Assembly: GCA_947625905.1 (NCBI GenBank)
Contig: CANQQJ010000003.1
Coordinates: 55,992 to 119,991, forward strand
Length of the DNA: 64,000 nucleotides
Direction: 5' to 3'
DNA from: an uncultured Clostridia bacterium
Lineage (GTDB): Bacteria > Bacillota > Clostridia > Monoglobales > Monoglobaceae
The notes beneath the pieces were generated by a model. The model saw nothing but the letters and a program-made list of their open reading frames with translations. It was not told the origin of the DNA and did not search any database. A program made the position numbers and the translations under genes. Position 1 is the first letter of the stretch. The number at the start of each line of letters is the position of its first letter. Positions 17,625-26,415 of the stretch are shown here, piece by piece.

Positions 17625-20600
17625 ATGAAAAGAATTATATCTTTGATAATTGTTTTGACGGTGACGGTTATGACTGTCGGTATGATTCCGGTATCGGCCG
17701 ATGAGCCCAATGTATCCGGACTGAATGATATACTTATTTTCGGGGACAGCGCATCGGAGACGGCGCACAATATGACCGAAAAAATGACTGTATCCGGCAC
17801 GGATACAAAGGCCGAAAAGCAGTATGCTGACGAGAACGGCTCATACGCGGGCGGCGGCATAGGCGAAGGACTGACTTATCGGCAGATTTTAAAGCCTGCT
17901 GAGGATACTCCGAAGGATACGGGATATCTCAGGTTTACACTTAAAGCCGATCCCGCAATGACCAATTATATCACGATAAGACTGTCGGGAAATCAGTACG
18001 GACGCGGCAATATTATGCTTTATGCGGGCGACGGCGATACAACATATTTTGATCCGTTTAACGGCAGAGAGTATTCGGAGCTTGACAGCGGGCAATATAG
18101 CGAGGGCTATACATCAAAGGGACATTATTACTATGCGACAATGAAGATCCCTCAGCAGATCGTTAAGGCAGACGGAACCGTTGACCTGAAACTGGTTCCT
18201 ACCGGAAAGCTTGATTCCTACGGTTCCAGCGTGTATGCTGATGTGACACAGGACAGCAAGTATATATACTCTATTGCGTCGCATACCGAGCCATACTATG
18301 TTCCTCAAGACGACAAGACCGGTTATAACATAGACGGAGTACCCGAGCCCGAGAGAGATATTACCGCATACGAATATCTGCAAAACGAGCTGTATGATAT
18401 GATGACAAAGGTCATGTCTTGGCAGTGTTACGGTAAAGATTGGGAAAACAAAAAAACCGATGAAAATGCCTTTATGGACGGTGCGGTCATACGCAACAGC
18501 CCGATAGCCGAGACCGACATGAGCGGTACAAGCGATGAGGTTGCGAGGCGCCATACGCTTGAGGCTATCAATCATCAGAATTGGTCAACAATGTCCAATT
18601 TGATGATAATTGCCAACGCGTTTATGTTTGATTTTTCAAAGGACTATTACAATAATCCGGAGATGCTTGACAGATATATACACCTGCTCGACTTCTATCA
18701 GAGAGCGCAGGACTCAAAGGGCGGCTGGTGCTATTTTACCTCGGGTGAAGACAAAGGCAAGTGGCTCGGCGCGTCGCTTGACGGTACGGGTGAGCGTTTG
18801 ATGGGAGAGTGGTGGCCGCTCATGTCGCTGGGCGTGGACGCTATGATGCAGTCGTTTATACAGCTGAATAATTATATAGTAAACGGCGACAATCAAGAAT
18901 TTAAAGACCTGTGGAACAATTATCTTGATGAAAAAATAGACGGAGATCTTACGGGAAAAACTGACAGAACCAGAAGATCATACTATATGGATATGTTCGG
19001 CAAGCTTCGCGATCGTCTCGCAAATCCCGAGCGCGGCGTTGGAGATTTTTATGCTCCCACCAACAGAGCGGGAACAGCCAATCAGGACTTCGGATTTGCG
19101 TATTCCGCGAACAAGGCTATGGAACTGCTGGGCAGCGCCGAAGGAGCTTCGTACAAACCCGAGGATGAGGCTCAGTATACCGACATGATAAAATATAAGT
19201 ATGGAGAAATGGTTGACGGAGAGAAATGGTTCTCCGACGAAAACAATTTGGGTCTTGAAGGCGGAGCCTCACACGGCGGCTGGTCAGGCGATTACGGTAC
19301 TCTGCTTATAGAGATAACAAATAAATACGCTGAGAGCGCTCAGTATTTTGATGCCGCAACAAAGGCGATATTTGATGATACCGCATATAAAGCTTATGAA
19401 AGTTCAAAGTATTTCTTCTATCCGGCTGTAAATGAAAAAGGTGAGACGATAATAAGTGCAGAGACATTCTCGTCATCACGCAAAGACGGTTACGGAATAC
19501 ACCTTTCGTATCCGGTTGCCGGATATACCGCGACAAAACTCGGCTCGCAGGGCGCGCTGTCATATCTGGCTCACTATATCAAAGAAAACCGCGGTTACAG
19601 TGATACACTCAGAAGCGATATAGAAAATAAGACGCCGCATGTTTACACGAGAATAGTTGATACTCAGGAAATCCTTAAATATTACAGTACGGTGGAAAAA
19701 CTGATCGCCGAGGGAAAAACCGAGCCTCTTCCAATGGAGGACGATGCACCGGACTTTGCTTGGTACGATGCCGACGCCCAGGAGATAGTGTTTAAGAACA
19801 ACGGTGAGAAAGGTTATATAACTTTTAACTTCCGACGCTCGGACTGGGAATACAACGACAACACGCGCGTACACCTGATCAAGGATGACGCTGAGTGGAC
19901 GGCAAATGTCAGAAGCTCGCATCAAGGCGGAATCTATGAATGGCAGGACAGCACCCATACAACCGATTCGGGCAGCCCGTATACTCATCGACGTTTCGAT
20001 GGAATGAATGAGGTTCGGTACGGAAAATATATCGGTGCTGTGAATCTGTCGAAAAACGATGCGTCGGTAGGACAGGATGGAAAAACTTATACTCTTCAAA
20101 ACACAGTGGATGTGACGAAAGCGAAAGATTTGATCTCGGGAAAAATTTATGAGGACGAAAACGGGATCAAGGTAGATGTAGCGCCGCGCGGCGCGGTTCT
20201 GCTTGAAGTTCTCGAAACAAGGCCGACGGCAGACATAGGCGTGGTTTATGAATTTGGCGGCAGTATTCTCGGTTCCGATGTCAAGAAGGTGGCTTTGGGC
20301 GAAACTGTGACAGTGAGCGCGCCGGTGCTTGACGGCTATTCCCTCATAGACGGTGTGCAGCAGACACAAACAGTAACGGCCGACGAGAGTAAAAATATCA
20401 TTTTCGGATATGAAACAAATTCCGCGCCCGAGTTCACGGCGCCGCACAGGATCGTGGATGATCCCGGCTGGAAAGTTATGAACTACGGCGAAGCGCAGGG
20501 CGGGATCACCGAACAGGACGGAAAGATTGCCATAGATTCTGTTTGCCCCGAAGGCGAGGGTAATCTGATGAAAACGTTTGCTTATAAAGAGGTCGCCGGT

Positions 20601-21611
20601 GATTTTGAGATCAGGCTAAAGCTGCTCGGATTTGATTCAACAGCGTACGATGCGGATTATTTCGGAGTAATGGCTACCGATGATCTTGATTTATACAGCG
20701 GAAACTTCTTTGAAGAGCGGCATTTTTCTAACAATAACAATATTTTGATGGTAACGCACAGCGCAGGTCAGGAAAAGAGCGTAACAAGCTCTTGGGCGGG
20801 AGATATGAACGGCAAGGATGTTCCGATTGATTTTATAATCAAAAGAACCGGAAACATGATCGAATATTGGTTCAGTCTGGACGGCGGCACGACTTTTGAA
20901 CAGACATCAAAGCCGAAAGTCACATTGAACGCAGATGACGTTATGTATGTCGGTTTCTGCATGACCGCGCAGAAAGGAATAAAAAACACCGCGTATATAA
21001 ACGCTGACGTCAGCATAGACGGCGAAATGGTCGGAGCTGATATACTCAAAGGAGAAACGGTTGAGCTTGATTTTTCATCAAGCGATGCGGACGGAGACAA
21101 TATCGAGTTCGAACTGTTGACCGAACTTCCGGAGGGAGCGCGGCTTTCGGGACAGAACATTGTGTTTACTCCCGAGCGCGAGGGCGAGTATGTGTTCACG
21201 GCGACTGCCAAGGATATGTATCATGAAACACCCGCGAAAAAGACTTTTAAGGTCAATGTAGCGCCCGTGATAAGCGTTATGTCAGGCGGCACATTTGTGA
21301 AAACCGATGTTTCGCCATATATAAAAAATGATATCACGATGGTTCCGTTGAGAGCGATTTCCGAGGCTTTGGGCGCAAGCATAGATTGGAACGAGGCGTC
21401 ACAGGAAGTCACAATAGAAAAGGACGGCATTGTTATAAAACTTACCGTTGGTTCAGCGGAAGCTTATGTGAACGGTTCCGCAACGGAAATGAGCGTCCCG
21501 ACCGAGGAGCATCAGGGCAGAACATTTGTTCCGATCAAATTTGTATCCGAGACTTTGGGTTGGAATGTCAGCTGGGATCCCGAAAATTATTCGGTATTGA
21601 TAAGCAAATAA
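17625..21611 (+). CDS. Large secreted protein, paralogue of 360-4121, with LamG-like, Ig-like and copper-amine-oxidase-N-like modules
   Basis: This 1328-aa protein has AAAAGGAGA before its ATG and a signal peptide (1-25). Residues about 30-870 match the enzyme-like region of the first protein (ILIFGDSASETAHN, ATMKIPQQ, ASHTEPYYVPQDDKTG, a W-rich helical region, GGASHGGWSGDYG, C-terminal beta domain AKDLISGK). Then come an unassigned beta region (about 870-930), a LamG/DUF1349-like sandwich (about 945-1130), an Ig-like 'He_PIG'-type domain (about 1140-1215; GDNIEFELLTELPEGARLSG) and a C-terminal copper amine oxidase N-terminal-like module (about 1218-1328; VPLRAISEALGASIDWNEASQEVTI, FVPIKFVSETLGW). 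The last module is a common surface or stalk domain in Clostridia, not an oxidase. There is no SLH domain. I cannot name the catalytic family; an (alpha/alpha) barrel polysaccharide lyase or hydrolase is possible. Confidence 0.7.
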   Translation: MKRIISLIIVLTVTVMTVGMIPVSADEPNVSGLNDILIFGDSASETAHNMTEKMTVSGTDTKAEKQYADENGSYAGGGIGEGLTYRQILKPAEDTPKDTGYLRFTLKADPAMTNYITIRLSGNQYGRGNIMLYAGDGDTTYFDPFNGREYSELDSGQYSEGYTSKGHYYYATMKIPQQIVKADGTVDLKLVPTGKLDSYGSSVYADVTQDSKYIYSIASHTEPYYVPQDDKTGYNIDGVPEPERDITAYEYLQNELYDMMTKVMSWQCYGKDWENKKTDENAFMDGAVIRNSPIAETDMSGTSDEVARRHTLEAINHQNWSTMSNLMIIANAFMFDFSKDYYNNPEMLDRYIHLLDFYQRAQDSKGGWCYFTSGEDKGKWLGASLDGTGERLMGEWWPLMSLGVDAMMQSFIQLNNYIVNGDNQEFKDLWNNYLDEKIDGDLTGKTDRTRRSYYMDMFGKLRDRLANPERGVGDFYAPTNRAGTANQDFGFAYSANKAMELLGSAEGASYKPEDEAQYTDMIKYKYGEMVDGEKWFSDENNLGLEGGASHGGWSGDYGTLLIEITNKYAESAQYFDAATKAIFDDTAYKAYESSKYFFYPAVNEKGETIISAETFSSSRKDGYGIHLSYPVAGYTATKLGSQGALSYLAHYIKENRGYSDTLRSDIENKTPHVYTRIVDTQEILKYYSTVEKLIAEGKTEPLPMEDDAPDFAWYDADAQEIVFKNNGEKGYITFNFRRSDWEYNDNTRVHLIKDDAEWTANVRSSHQGGIYEWQDSTHTTDSGSPYTHRRFDGMNEVRYGKYIGAVNLSKNDASVGQDGKTYTLQNTVDVTKAKDLISGKIYEDENGIKVDVAPRGAVLLEVLETRPTADIGVVYEFGGSILGSDVKKVALGETVTVSAPVLDGYSLIDGVQQTQTVTADESKNIIFGYETNSAPEFTAPHRIVDDPGWKVMNYGEAQGGITEQDGKIAIDSVCPEGEGNLMKTFAYKEVAGDFEIRLKLLGFDSTAYDADYFGVMATDDLDLYSGNFFEERHFSNNNNILMVTHSAGQEKSVTSSWAGDMNGKDVPIDFIIKRTGNMIEYWFSLDGGTTFEQTSKPKVTLNADDVMYVGFCMTAQKGIKNTAYINADVSIDGEMVGADILKGETVELDFSSSDADGDNIEFELLTELPEGARLSGQNIVFTPEREGEYVFTATAKDMYHETPAKKTFKVNVAPVISVMSGGTFVKTDVSPYIKNDITMVPLRAISEALGASIDWNEASQEVTIEKDGIVIKLTVGSAEAYVNGSATEMSVPTEEHQGRTFVPIKFVSETLGWNVSWDPENYSVLISK

Positions 21612-21630
21612 AAAATATATCGCGAAGGAG

Positions 21631-21660
21631 CGCGGGAATTAAAATGATTCCCGCGTTTTT
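21631..21660 (+). terminator. Intrinsic terminator of the secreted-enzyme gene
   Basis: The 9-bp stem CGCGGGAAT/ATTCCCGCG with a 7-nt loop is followed by TTTTT, 20 bp after the stop codon of the gene ending at 21611. Confidence 0.85.
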
Positions 21661-21845
21661 CGCGCTGTGTCTTTGATATAGCGTGTTTTCATATCCGCAA
21701 AATGATTTATTGCTTTAAAAAATGCGCATATAAACTTTGAATAATGATTTTTTATGCTATCCGCAAAATTTGAAGATGTCAAATCGTTCTATGCTATGCT
21801 AAAATGTATTCGGAAGATTTTGTATGATAAACGGAGGGCATATTA

Positions 21846-22169
21846 ATGTTTGTATACAGCGTGCTTGAATACATTAATAATAATTATAAGAATCCTAATT
21901 TGTCGGTTGAGATGATTGCCGAGGCGGTTGGCAAGAGCGTTAACTATACAAGAGCGATGTTCAAAAAGAGCATGGGTATATCCATTTCGGAGTATATTCG
22001 CAAAAAGAGGTATGAGGAAGTTTGCAGACTCCTGATAGAAACCGATCATGACGCATATAAAATCGGAAAAATGACCGGATTTGAATCCGTTAATTACTTC
22101 TACACCGGTTTTAAAAAGTATACCGGCATGACCTGCAATCAATACAGAGAGAAGAATAAAAACAAATAA
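21846..22169 (+). CDS. AraC-family DNA-binding domain protein (stand-alone HTH)
   Basis: This 107-aa protein starts at ATG with GGAGGG six bases upstream. Nearly the whole protein is the two-helix-turn-helix AraC DNA-binding domain: LSVEMIAEAVGKSVNYTRAMFKKSMGISISEYI (first HTH) and AYKIGKMTGFESVNYFYTGFKKYTGMTCNQYR (second HTH with the conserved GF.S.NYF..FKK..G pattern). The N-terminal sensor domain found in full-length members (usually 250-750 aa) is missing. The good start and ribosome site argue for a genuine short regulator and against a truncation. It lies at the end of the polysaccharide gene cluster and is the natural candidate to bind the twin control regions at 204 and 15323; that is inference. 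Confidence 0.85.
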   Translation: MFVYSVLEYINNNYKNPNLSVEMIAEAVGKSVNYTRAMFKKSMGISISEYIRKKRYEEVCRLLIETDHDAYKIGKMTGFESVNYFYTGFKKYTGMTCNQYREKNKNK

Positions 22170-22186
22170 TAAGAAAGTCGGTTTAA

Positions 22187-22381
22187 GTTATAGTAAAATA
22201 TTCTAAAGTTGATTTACGGGAAGTTAAGCCACCGGCAGAAAAAAATAATGAAATCGATTTGATAAACTTGATTGAACAATTAAAAACTTCACCGGAGCTT
22301 GCCACTTCTCTTGCAGGTATATTGGCAAACATAACACAAGAAGGCGGAAAATTTGCTAATCGGCCGATTAGCAAATTTTAA
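22187..22381 (+). pseudogene. Remnant of an unrecognised small gene
   Basis: After a TAA the frame stays open for 64 codons (VKYSKVDLREVKPPAEKNNEIDLINLIEQLKTSPELATSLAGILANITQEGGKFANRPISKF) with protein-like composition, but no ATG/GTG start or ribosome site precedes it. Its end runs into a perfect 32-bp palindrome. I read it as the C-terminal fragment of a lost gene; I do not recognise the family. It is absent from the ORF track because it lacks a start. Confidence 0.45.
22348..22379. repeat. Perfect 32-bp palindrome with nearby half-copies
   Basis: The sequence AAAATTTGCTAATCGG is followed directly by its exact reverse complement. The half-site GATTAGCAAA or ATTAGCAAA recurs at about 22387 and 22418. 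It could be a terminator, a transposon end or a binding site. It sits just downstream of a gene remnant. Confidence 0.7.
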
Positions 22382-22471
22382 AAATTATTAGCAAACCTTG
22401 TGTAAAGAGTTCGTTTCCGATTAGCAAAAAACTTTACCAAAAATTGCTTAAAAATTTTCCTCGCGGAAAAC

Positions 22472-22512
22472 AAAAAAATGCCGCGAAAGTCAAAAAGTGA
22501 CGTTTTCGCGGC
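22472..22512 (-). terminator. Terminator of the tRNA gene
   Basis: Read on the minus strand, GCCGCGAAA...TTTCGCGGC forms a 9-bp stem (with an inner GTCA/TGAC) followed by a run of seven T, just after the tRNA 3' end. Confidence 0.8.
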
Positions 22513-22518
22513 GTTTGA

Positions 22519-22593
22519 TGGCACCCTCTACGCGAGTCGAACGCGTGATCCACCCTTAGGAGGGGCGTGTTATATCCACTTAACTAAGAGGGC
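22519..22593 (-). tRNA. tRNA-Arg (anticodon CCU)
   Basis: The minus strand reads GCCCTCTTAGTTAAGTGGAT... and folds as a cloverleaf. The acceptor stem is GCCCTCT/AGAGGGT, the D stem GTTA/TAAC, and the anticodon stem CGCCC/GGGTG with loop CTCCTAA (anticodon CCT). The T arm is ACGCG-TTCGACT-CGCGT. The discriminator is G, and CCA is encoded (22519-22521). It reads the AGG codon. Confidence 0.95.
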
Positions 22594-22612
22594 GTGTTTT
22601 ATAAGCCTAATT

Positions 22613-22641
22613 ATTATACACAAATTAAGGCCTCGTGTCAA
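22613..22641 (-). promoter_or_regulatory. Sigma-A promoter of tRNA-Arg
   Basis: The minus strand reads TTGACA (22636-22641), a 17-bp spacer and TATAAT (22613-22618): a perfect consensus, with the -10 ending 20 bp before the tRNA 5' end. Confidence 0.9.
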
Positions 22642-22680
22642 GTCTATTTTTGATCGGATTTTCATAAAAGCGGAGCATTT

Positions 22681-22711
22681 CAAAAACCGGGCGGATTTTC
22701 CGCCCGGCCTT
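22681..22711 (-). terminator. Terminator of the purine operon
   Basis: The stem CCGGGCGG/CCGCCCGG (22687-22707) is followed on the minus strand by TTTTTG, about 50 bp after the purH stop. Confidence 0.8.
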
Positions 22712-22757
22712 TTACTTTTGTAATGATCTTGCTAAGAAATATTGACCAAATCACATA

Positions 22758-23936
22758 TTAATGGTGGAAGAGGCGGATGCCTGTAAACGACATCGCTATG
22801 CCGTACTTGTTGCAGGCGGCGATAACGTTGTCGTCTCTGATCGAGCCGCCGGGCTGGGCGATAACGGTCACGCCCGACTTGTGGGCGCGCTCGATATTGT
22901 CGCCGAACGGGAAGAACGCGTCGCTGCCCAGGGCAACATCGGTGTTCTTTTTGAGCCATTCCTTCTGTTCCTCTTTGGTGAACACGGGAGGCTTTGTCTT
23001 GAATATCTTCTGCCACTCGCCCTCTTTGAGCACGTCCATATACTCATCCGAGATATAAACGTCTATGGCGTTGTCGCGGTCGGCTCTGCGTATGCCGTCA
23101 ACAAACTCGAGGGCCAGCACCTGCGGCGACTGTCTGAGCCACCAGATGTCGGCCTTGTTTCCCGCGAGGCGGGTGCAGTGAATCCTCGACTGCTGACCCG
23201 CGCCGATGCCTATCGCCTGACCGTCCTTGACGTAGCACACGCTGTTTGACTGTGTATACTTGAGCGTGATAAGCGAGATCATCAGATCGCGCTTCTGCGC
23301 ATCGGTCATTTCGGTGTTTTGGGTAACGACATTCGACAAAAGCTCCTCGTTGATGTCGAGCTCGTTTCTGCCCTGCTCAAAGGTCACGCCGAACACCTGC
23401 TTGTGCTCGATCGGGTCGGGGGTGTAGTTTTCGTCGATTTGGATTATGTTGTAGTTTCCGCCGCGCTTGCCCTTTAATATTTCAAGCGCCTTTTCCTCAT
23501 AGCCGGGAGCGATCACGCCGTCGCTGACCTCTTTGGCGATAAGCTGCGCCGTGGGGATGTCGCACACGTCTGACAGTGAGATAAAGTCGCCGAAGGACGA
23601 CATTCTGTCCGCGCCTCTGGCTCTGGCGTAGGCCGAGGCGAGAGGCGAAAGCTCGATCGATTCGTCGATGAAGTATATCTTTTTGAGCGTGTCCGAAAGC
23701 TCCAGACCGACCGCGGCGCCCGCGGGCGACACGTGCTTGAACGATGTCGCGGCCGGGAGGCCGGTCGCCTTTTTGAGCTCCTTAACGAGCTGCCAGCCGT
23801 TCAGCGCGTCAAGCAGGTTTATGTAGCCGGGTTTGCCGCACAGCACGGTTATCGGCAGATCGCCGCCGTTTTCCATATAAACCCGCGAGGGTTTCTGATT
23901 AGGGTTGCAGCCGTATTTTAATTCCATTTCATTCAT
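22758..23936 (-). CDS. purH: AICAR formyltransferase, stand-alone (no IMP cyclohydrolase domain)
   Basis: This 392-aa enzyme catalyses the ninth step of purine synthesis: AICAR plus 10-formyl-THF gives FAICAR. It matches the AICARFT half of PurH (NPNQKPSRVY near the start, TSFKHVSPAGAAVG, YARARGADRMSSFGDF, GIGAGQQSRIHCTRLAG, SDAFFPFGDNIERA, QPGGSIRDDNVIAACNKYGIAMSFTGIRLFHH at the end). Bifunctional PurH is about 510 aa; here the N-terminal MGS-like cyclohydrolase domain is absent and the protein starts directly at the transferase. The missing activity is supplied by the PurO-type gene directly upstream. The start has AAGGAGGAATTGTT before ATG. It is the last gene of the operon. Confidence 0.92.
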   Translation of the reverse strand: MNEMELKYGCNPNQKPSRVYMENGGDLPITVLCGKPGYINLLDALNGWQLVKELKKATGLPAATSFKHVSPAGAAVGLELSDTLKKIYFIDESIELSPLASAYARARGADRMSSFGDFISLSDVCDIPTAQLIAKEVSDGVIAPGYEEKALEILKGKRGGNYNIIQIDENYTPDPIEHKQVFGVTFEQGRNELDINEELLSNVVTQNTEMTDAQKRDLMISLITLKYTQSNSVCYVKDGQAIGIGAGQQSRIHCTRLAGNKADIWWLRQSPQVLALEFVDGIRRADRDNAIDVYISDEYMDVLKEGEWQKIFKTKPPVFTKEEQKEWLKKNTDVALGSDAFFPFGDNIERAHKSGVTVIAQPGGSIRDDNVIAACNKYGIAMSFTGIRLFHH

Positions 23937-23948
23937 AACAATTCCTCC

Positions 23949-24662
23949 TTATTTGTTCTTATTCACGATTCGGGACTCGGTTTTGCCGGTTTGTATGTTT
24001 ATGTATCTCACGAACAGCGAAACTTTGTTGTCCTCGTTGAGGCTAGTCCACAATGTGTCGGTGAACTCGTCTATCGAATTCGGGACCTCGACTTTTTTGG
24101 GCTCGCCCTCAAAGCTCGGCAGCGGGTCGCCGTCGCCCTTGTAGGTGTGGATAAAATGTCCGTATCCGCTTTTCGGATTTGAATATGCGAACGTGAATCT
24201 TTGGCACGAATCGGGGTCGCCGTCGGCGCTTTTTAATATCGACATCGCGTAGTTGTAGGTTCCGTCCGACACCTTCATGACCGCCGATATCCTCGGCGTG
24301 TAGTTGGGCGCGTCGGGTTCAAACTCGCGGCCGCGGAGCGACTGCTCAAACGTCATCTGCTTGTTCATCAAATCGTATATAGTGTCGGTCTGATCGCCGT
24401 TGGTGACGATCGTCTTGTTGCCCAAAACGCGGACCGGCGCATAGATAATGAGCGACGGGTCCTCGAGCTTTGACTCGTCAAAGGCTTTGGTCCTGATGCC
24501 GTCTCCGTTTGCCACAAACACGCGGTTGCGGCTGTTTGAGCTTCTGCCCATGATAAAGTAGGCGCATACCGCGCTCTTTCCGTCGGCCGATTTGCCGACG
24601 ATGATTCCCCGTCCGGGGTATGAGTTGTTTTTCAGCTCATCGCTGATGTTTATTGTTTTCAT
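23949..24662 (-). CDS. purO: PurO-type IMP cyclohydrolase
   Basis: This 237-aa protein closes FAICAR to IMP, the last step of the pathway. It resembles the archaeal-type PurO/IMP cyclohydrolase family (PF07826-like): YPGRGIIVGKSADGKSAVCAYFIMGRSSNSRNRVF, TNGDQTDTIYD, FEPDAPNYTPRISAV. It is not the MGS-type domain of bifunctional PurH. The track starts at 24674, but that ATG lies within the ribosome site (ATGGAGGTAATC); the ATG at 24662 with GGAGG five bases before it is the better start. The 12-bp gap to purH supports paired synthesis of the two enzymes. The gap to purN contains two REP-like hairpins. Confidence 0.9.
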   Translation of the reverse strand: MKTINISDELKNNSYPGRGIIVGKSADGKSAVCAYFIMGRSSNSRNRVFVANGDGIRTKAFDESKLEDPSLIIYAPVRVLGNKTIVTNGDQTDTIYDLMNKQMTFEQSLRGREFEPDAPNYTPRISAVMKVSDGTYNYAMSILKSADGDPDSCQRFTFAYSNPKSGYGHFIHTYKGDGDPLPSFEGEPKKVEVPNSIDEFTDTLWTSLNEDNKVSLFVRYINIQTGKTESRIVNKNK

Positions 24663-24687
24663 GATTACCTCCATAAATTTTTAATGC

Positions 24688-24747
24688 GGGCGGATGATAT
24701 CCGCCCCTACAAACGCGGGGCCCCGGGCGGATAATATCCGCCCCTAC
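24688..24747 (-). repeat. Two REP-like hairpins between purN and purO
   Basis: Two copies (24688-24710, 24725-24747) of GGGCGGATrATATCCGCCCCTAC occur. On the minus strand each is GTAG followed by a hairpin of about 19 nt. They lie within the transcribed purine operon, so they will also appear as RNA hairpins. Confidence 0.85.
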
Positions 24748-24775
24748 AAGTTTTCCCCAAGGGGCGGGCCGATTT

Positions 24776-25369
24776 TTATTCGCTGCACAGCATTTCAACG
24801 GCGCGGGGCAGGATTATCCATTCGGCCTGCTCCATAACGCGCTTTTGCAGAATTTCCGGTGTGTCGCCGTCTTGTATCTCGACCGCTTTTTGCAGCAGGA
24901 TCTTTCCGCCGTCGACGACCTCGTTGACAAGATGCGCGGTGGCCCCCGTCACCTTGACGCCGTAATCAAGCGCCGCCTCGTGCACCTTGAGCCCGTACAT
25001 GCCCTCGCCGCAGAACGACGGTATCAGCGACGGGTGAATGTTAACGATTTTGCCCGCGTATTCCTTGAGCAGCTCGCCTCCGAATATGGCCAAAAATCCC
25101 GCCAGCACTATTATGTCAACGCCCATCTCTTTCATATAGGCGCAGATCCTTCGGCTGAACTCGTCGATATCGCCGCCGCAGTCCGCGTTTTTGCGAATGA
25201 CCTTTGTCGGTATTCCGGCTGTCTCGGCTCTTGTCAGTCCGTACGCGCCCGCGCTGTTTGAGCAGACGCACACGATCCTGCCGCTCTTTATGATGCCGCT
25301 TTTCTCGGCGTCGATAAGCGCCTGAAGATTAGTGCCGCCGCCCGAAATCAAAACTCCTATATTTTTCAT
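24776..25369 (-). CDS. purN: Phosphoribosylglycinamide formyltransferase
   Basis: This 197-aa enzyme transfers formyl from 10-formyl-THF to GAR (third step of purine synthesis). It shows [13 protein letters not shown] at the N-terminus (phosphate binding), VLAGFLAIF, the catalytic-region [13 protein letters not shown] and [17 protein letters not shown]. Length is normal for GART. The start codon overlaps the purM stop (ATGA, 25366-25369), so translation is coupled. Immediately downstream lies a ~110-bp gap holding two REP-like hairpins before purO. Confidence 0.95.
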   Translation of the reverse strand: MKNIGVLISGGGTNLQALIDAEKSGIIKSGRIVCVCSNSAGAYGLTRAETAGIPTKVIRKNADCGGDIDEFSRRICAYMKEMGVDIIVLAGFLAIFGGELLKEYAGKIVNIHPSLIPSFCGEGMYGLKVHEAALDYGVKVTGATAHLVNEVVDGGKILLQKAVEIQDGDTPEILQKRVMEQAEWIILPRAVEMLCSE

Positions 25370-26403
25370 ACTATGTCCACGCCCTTCTCGCCGTCAATGA
25401 TCTCGCCGACAACGCAGGCCTTCTCGCCCTCGGAGTTTATCGCCTTGGTGGCTTTGTCGGCCTGATCGGCGGGCACAACGAACATCATGCCGATACCCAT
25501 GTTGTAGGTGTTGAACATGTCGTGCTCCGAAATGCCGCCCAGCGTTTGGAGCTTTTTGAATATCGGCGGAGTGTCAAAGCTGTCCTTTCGGATAACTGCG
25601 CGGGTGCCGTCTTTGAGCATACGCGGGATGTTCTCGTAAAATCCGCCGCCCGTTATGTGGGACACCGCTTTCACGTCAACGGATTCGATAGCCTTGAGCA
25701 TCGGCTTCACATAAATTTTTGTCGGCTCAAGCAGCGTTTCGCCTATCGACGCGCCCAGCTCGTCGTCATACTTTTTGAGAGCCTCGGCGCAGGCTTCGCT
25801 GTCGTCGATATTGAATATTTTTCTGACAAGCGAGTAGCCGTTGCTGTGAACGCCCGATGAGGCGATGCCGATTATCTTGTCTCCGATCTCGATCCTCTCG
25901 CCGTCGATGATCTTGTCCTTGTCGACTATGCCGACCGAGAATCCCGCCAGGTCATACTCGTCGGGGTCATAGAATCCGGGCATCTCGGCTGTCTCGCCGC
26001 CGACCAAAGCGCAGCCCGCCTTGACGCAGCCGTCGGCAATTCCCTTCACTATGTCCGCGATCTTTTCGGGCGTGTTCTTTCCGGTCGCTATGTAGTCGAG
26101 AAAGAACAGCGGTTTCGCGCCGCCGCACACAATGTCGTTGACGCACATGGCCACGCAGTCCTGTCCGACGGTGTCGTGCTTGTCCATGATGAACGCCAGT
26201 TTCAGCTTGGTTCCCACGCCGTCTGTGCCCGAGACCAGAACGGGGTTTTTACAGCCTCCGCCGAGCTCGAACAGGCCGCCGAAGCCGCCTATTCCCGAAA
26301 CGACGCCGGGTATGTTTGTTCTCTTTACGTGCTCCTTGATGAGTTCCACCGACCTGTAGCCGGCTTCCACATCAACGCCCGCGTTTTTATAAGCTTCGCT
26401 CAT
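25366..26403 (-). CDS. purM: Phosphoribosylformylglycinamidine cyclo-ligase (AIR synthetase)
   Basis: This 345-aa enzyme closes FGAM to AIR with ATP (fifth step). Characteristic segments are [89 protein letters not shown] and [15 protein letters not shown]. The length is normal for PurM. The start has AAGGAGGCGATGTA before ATG. It is 12 bp downstream of purE and overlaps purN by four bases. Confidence 0.96.
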   Translation of the reverse strand: MSEAYKNAGVDVEAGYRSVELIKEHVKRTNIPGVVSGIGGFGGLFELGGGCKNPVLVSGTDGVGTKLKLAFIMDKHDTVGQDCVAMCVNDIVCGGAKPLFFLDYIATGKNTPEKIADIVKGIADGCVKAGCALVGGETAEMPGFYDPDEYDLAGFSVGIVDKDKIIDGERIEIGDKIIGIASSGVHSNGYSLVRKIFNIDDSEACAEALKKYDDELGASIGETLLEPTKIYVKPMLKAIESVDVKAVSHITGGGFYENIPRMLKDGTRAVIRKDSFDTPPIFKKLQTLGGISEHDMFNTYNMGIGMMFVVPADQADKATKAINSEGEKACVVGEIIDGEKGVDIV

Positions 26404-26415
26404 TACATCGCCTCC

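Noticed and set aside
22183-22374. Minus-strand 63-aa ORF
   Set aside because: It is the antisense of the plus-strand remnant, whose composition is more protein-like; no ribosome site.
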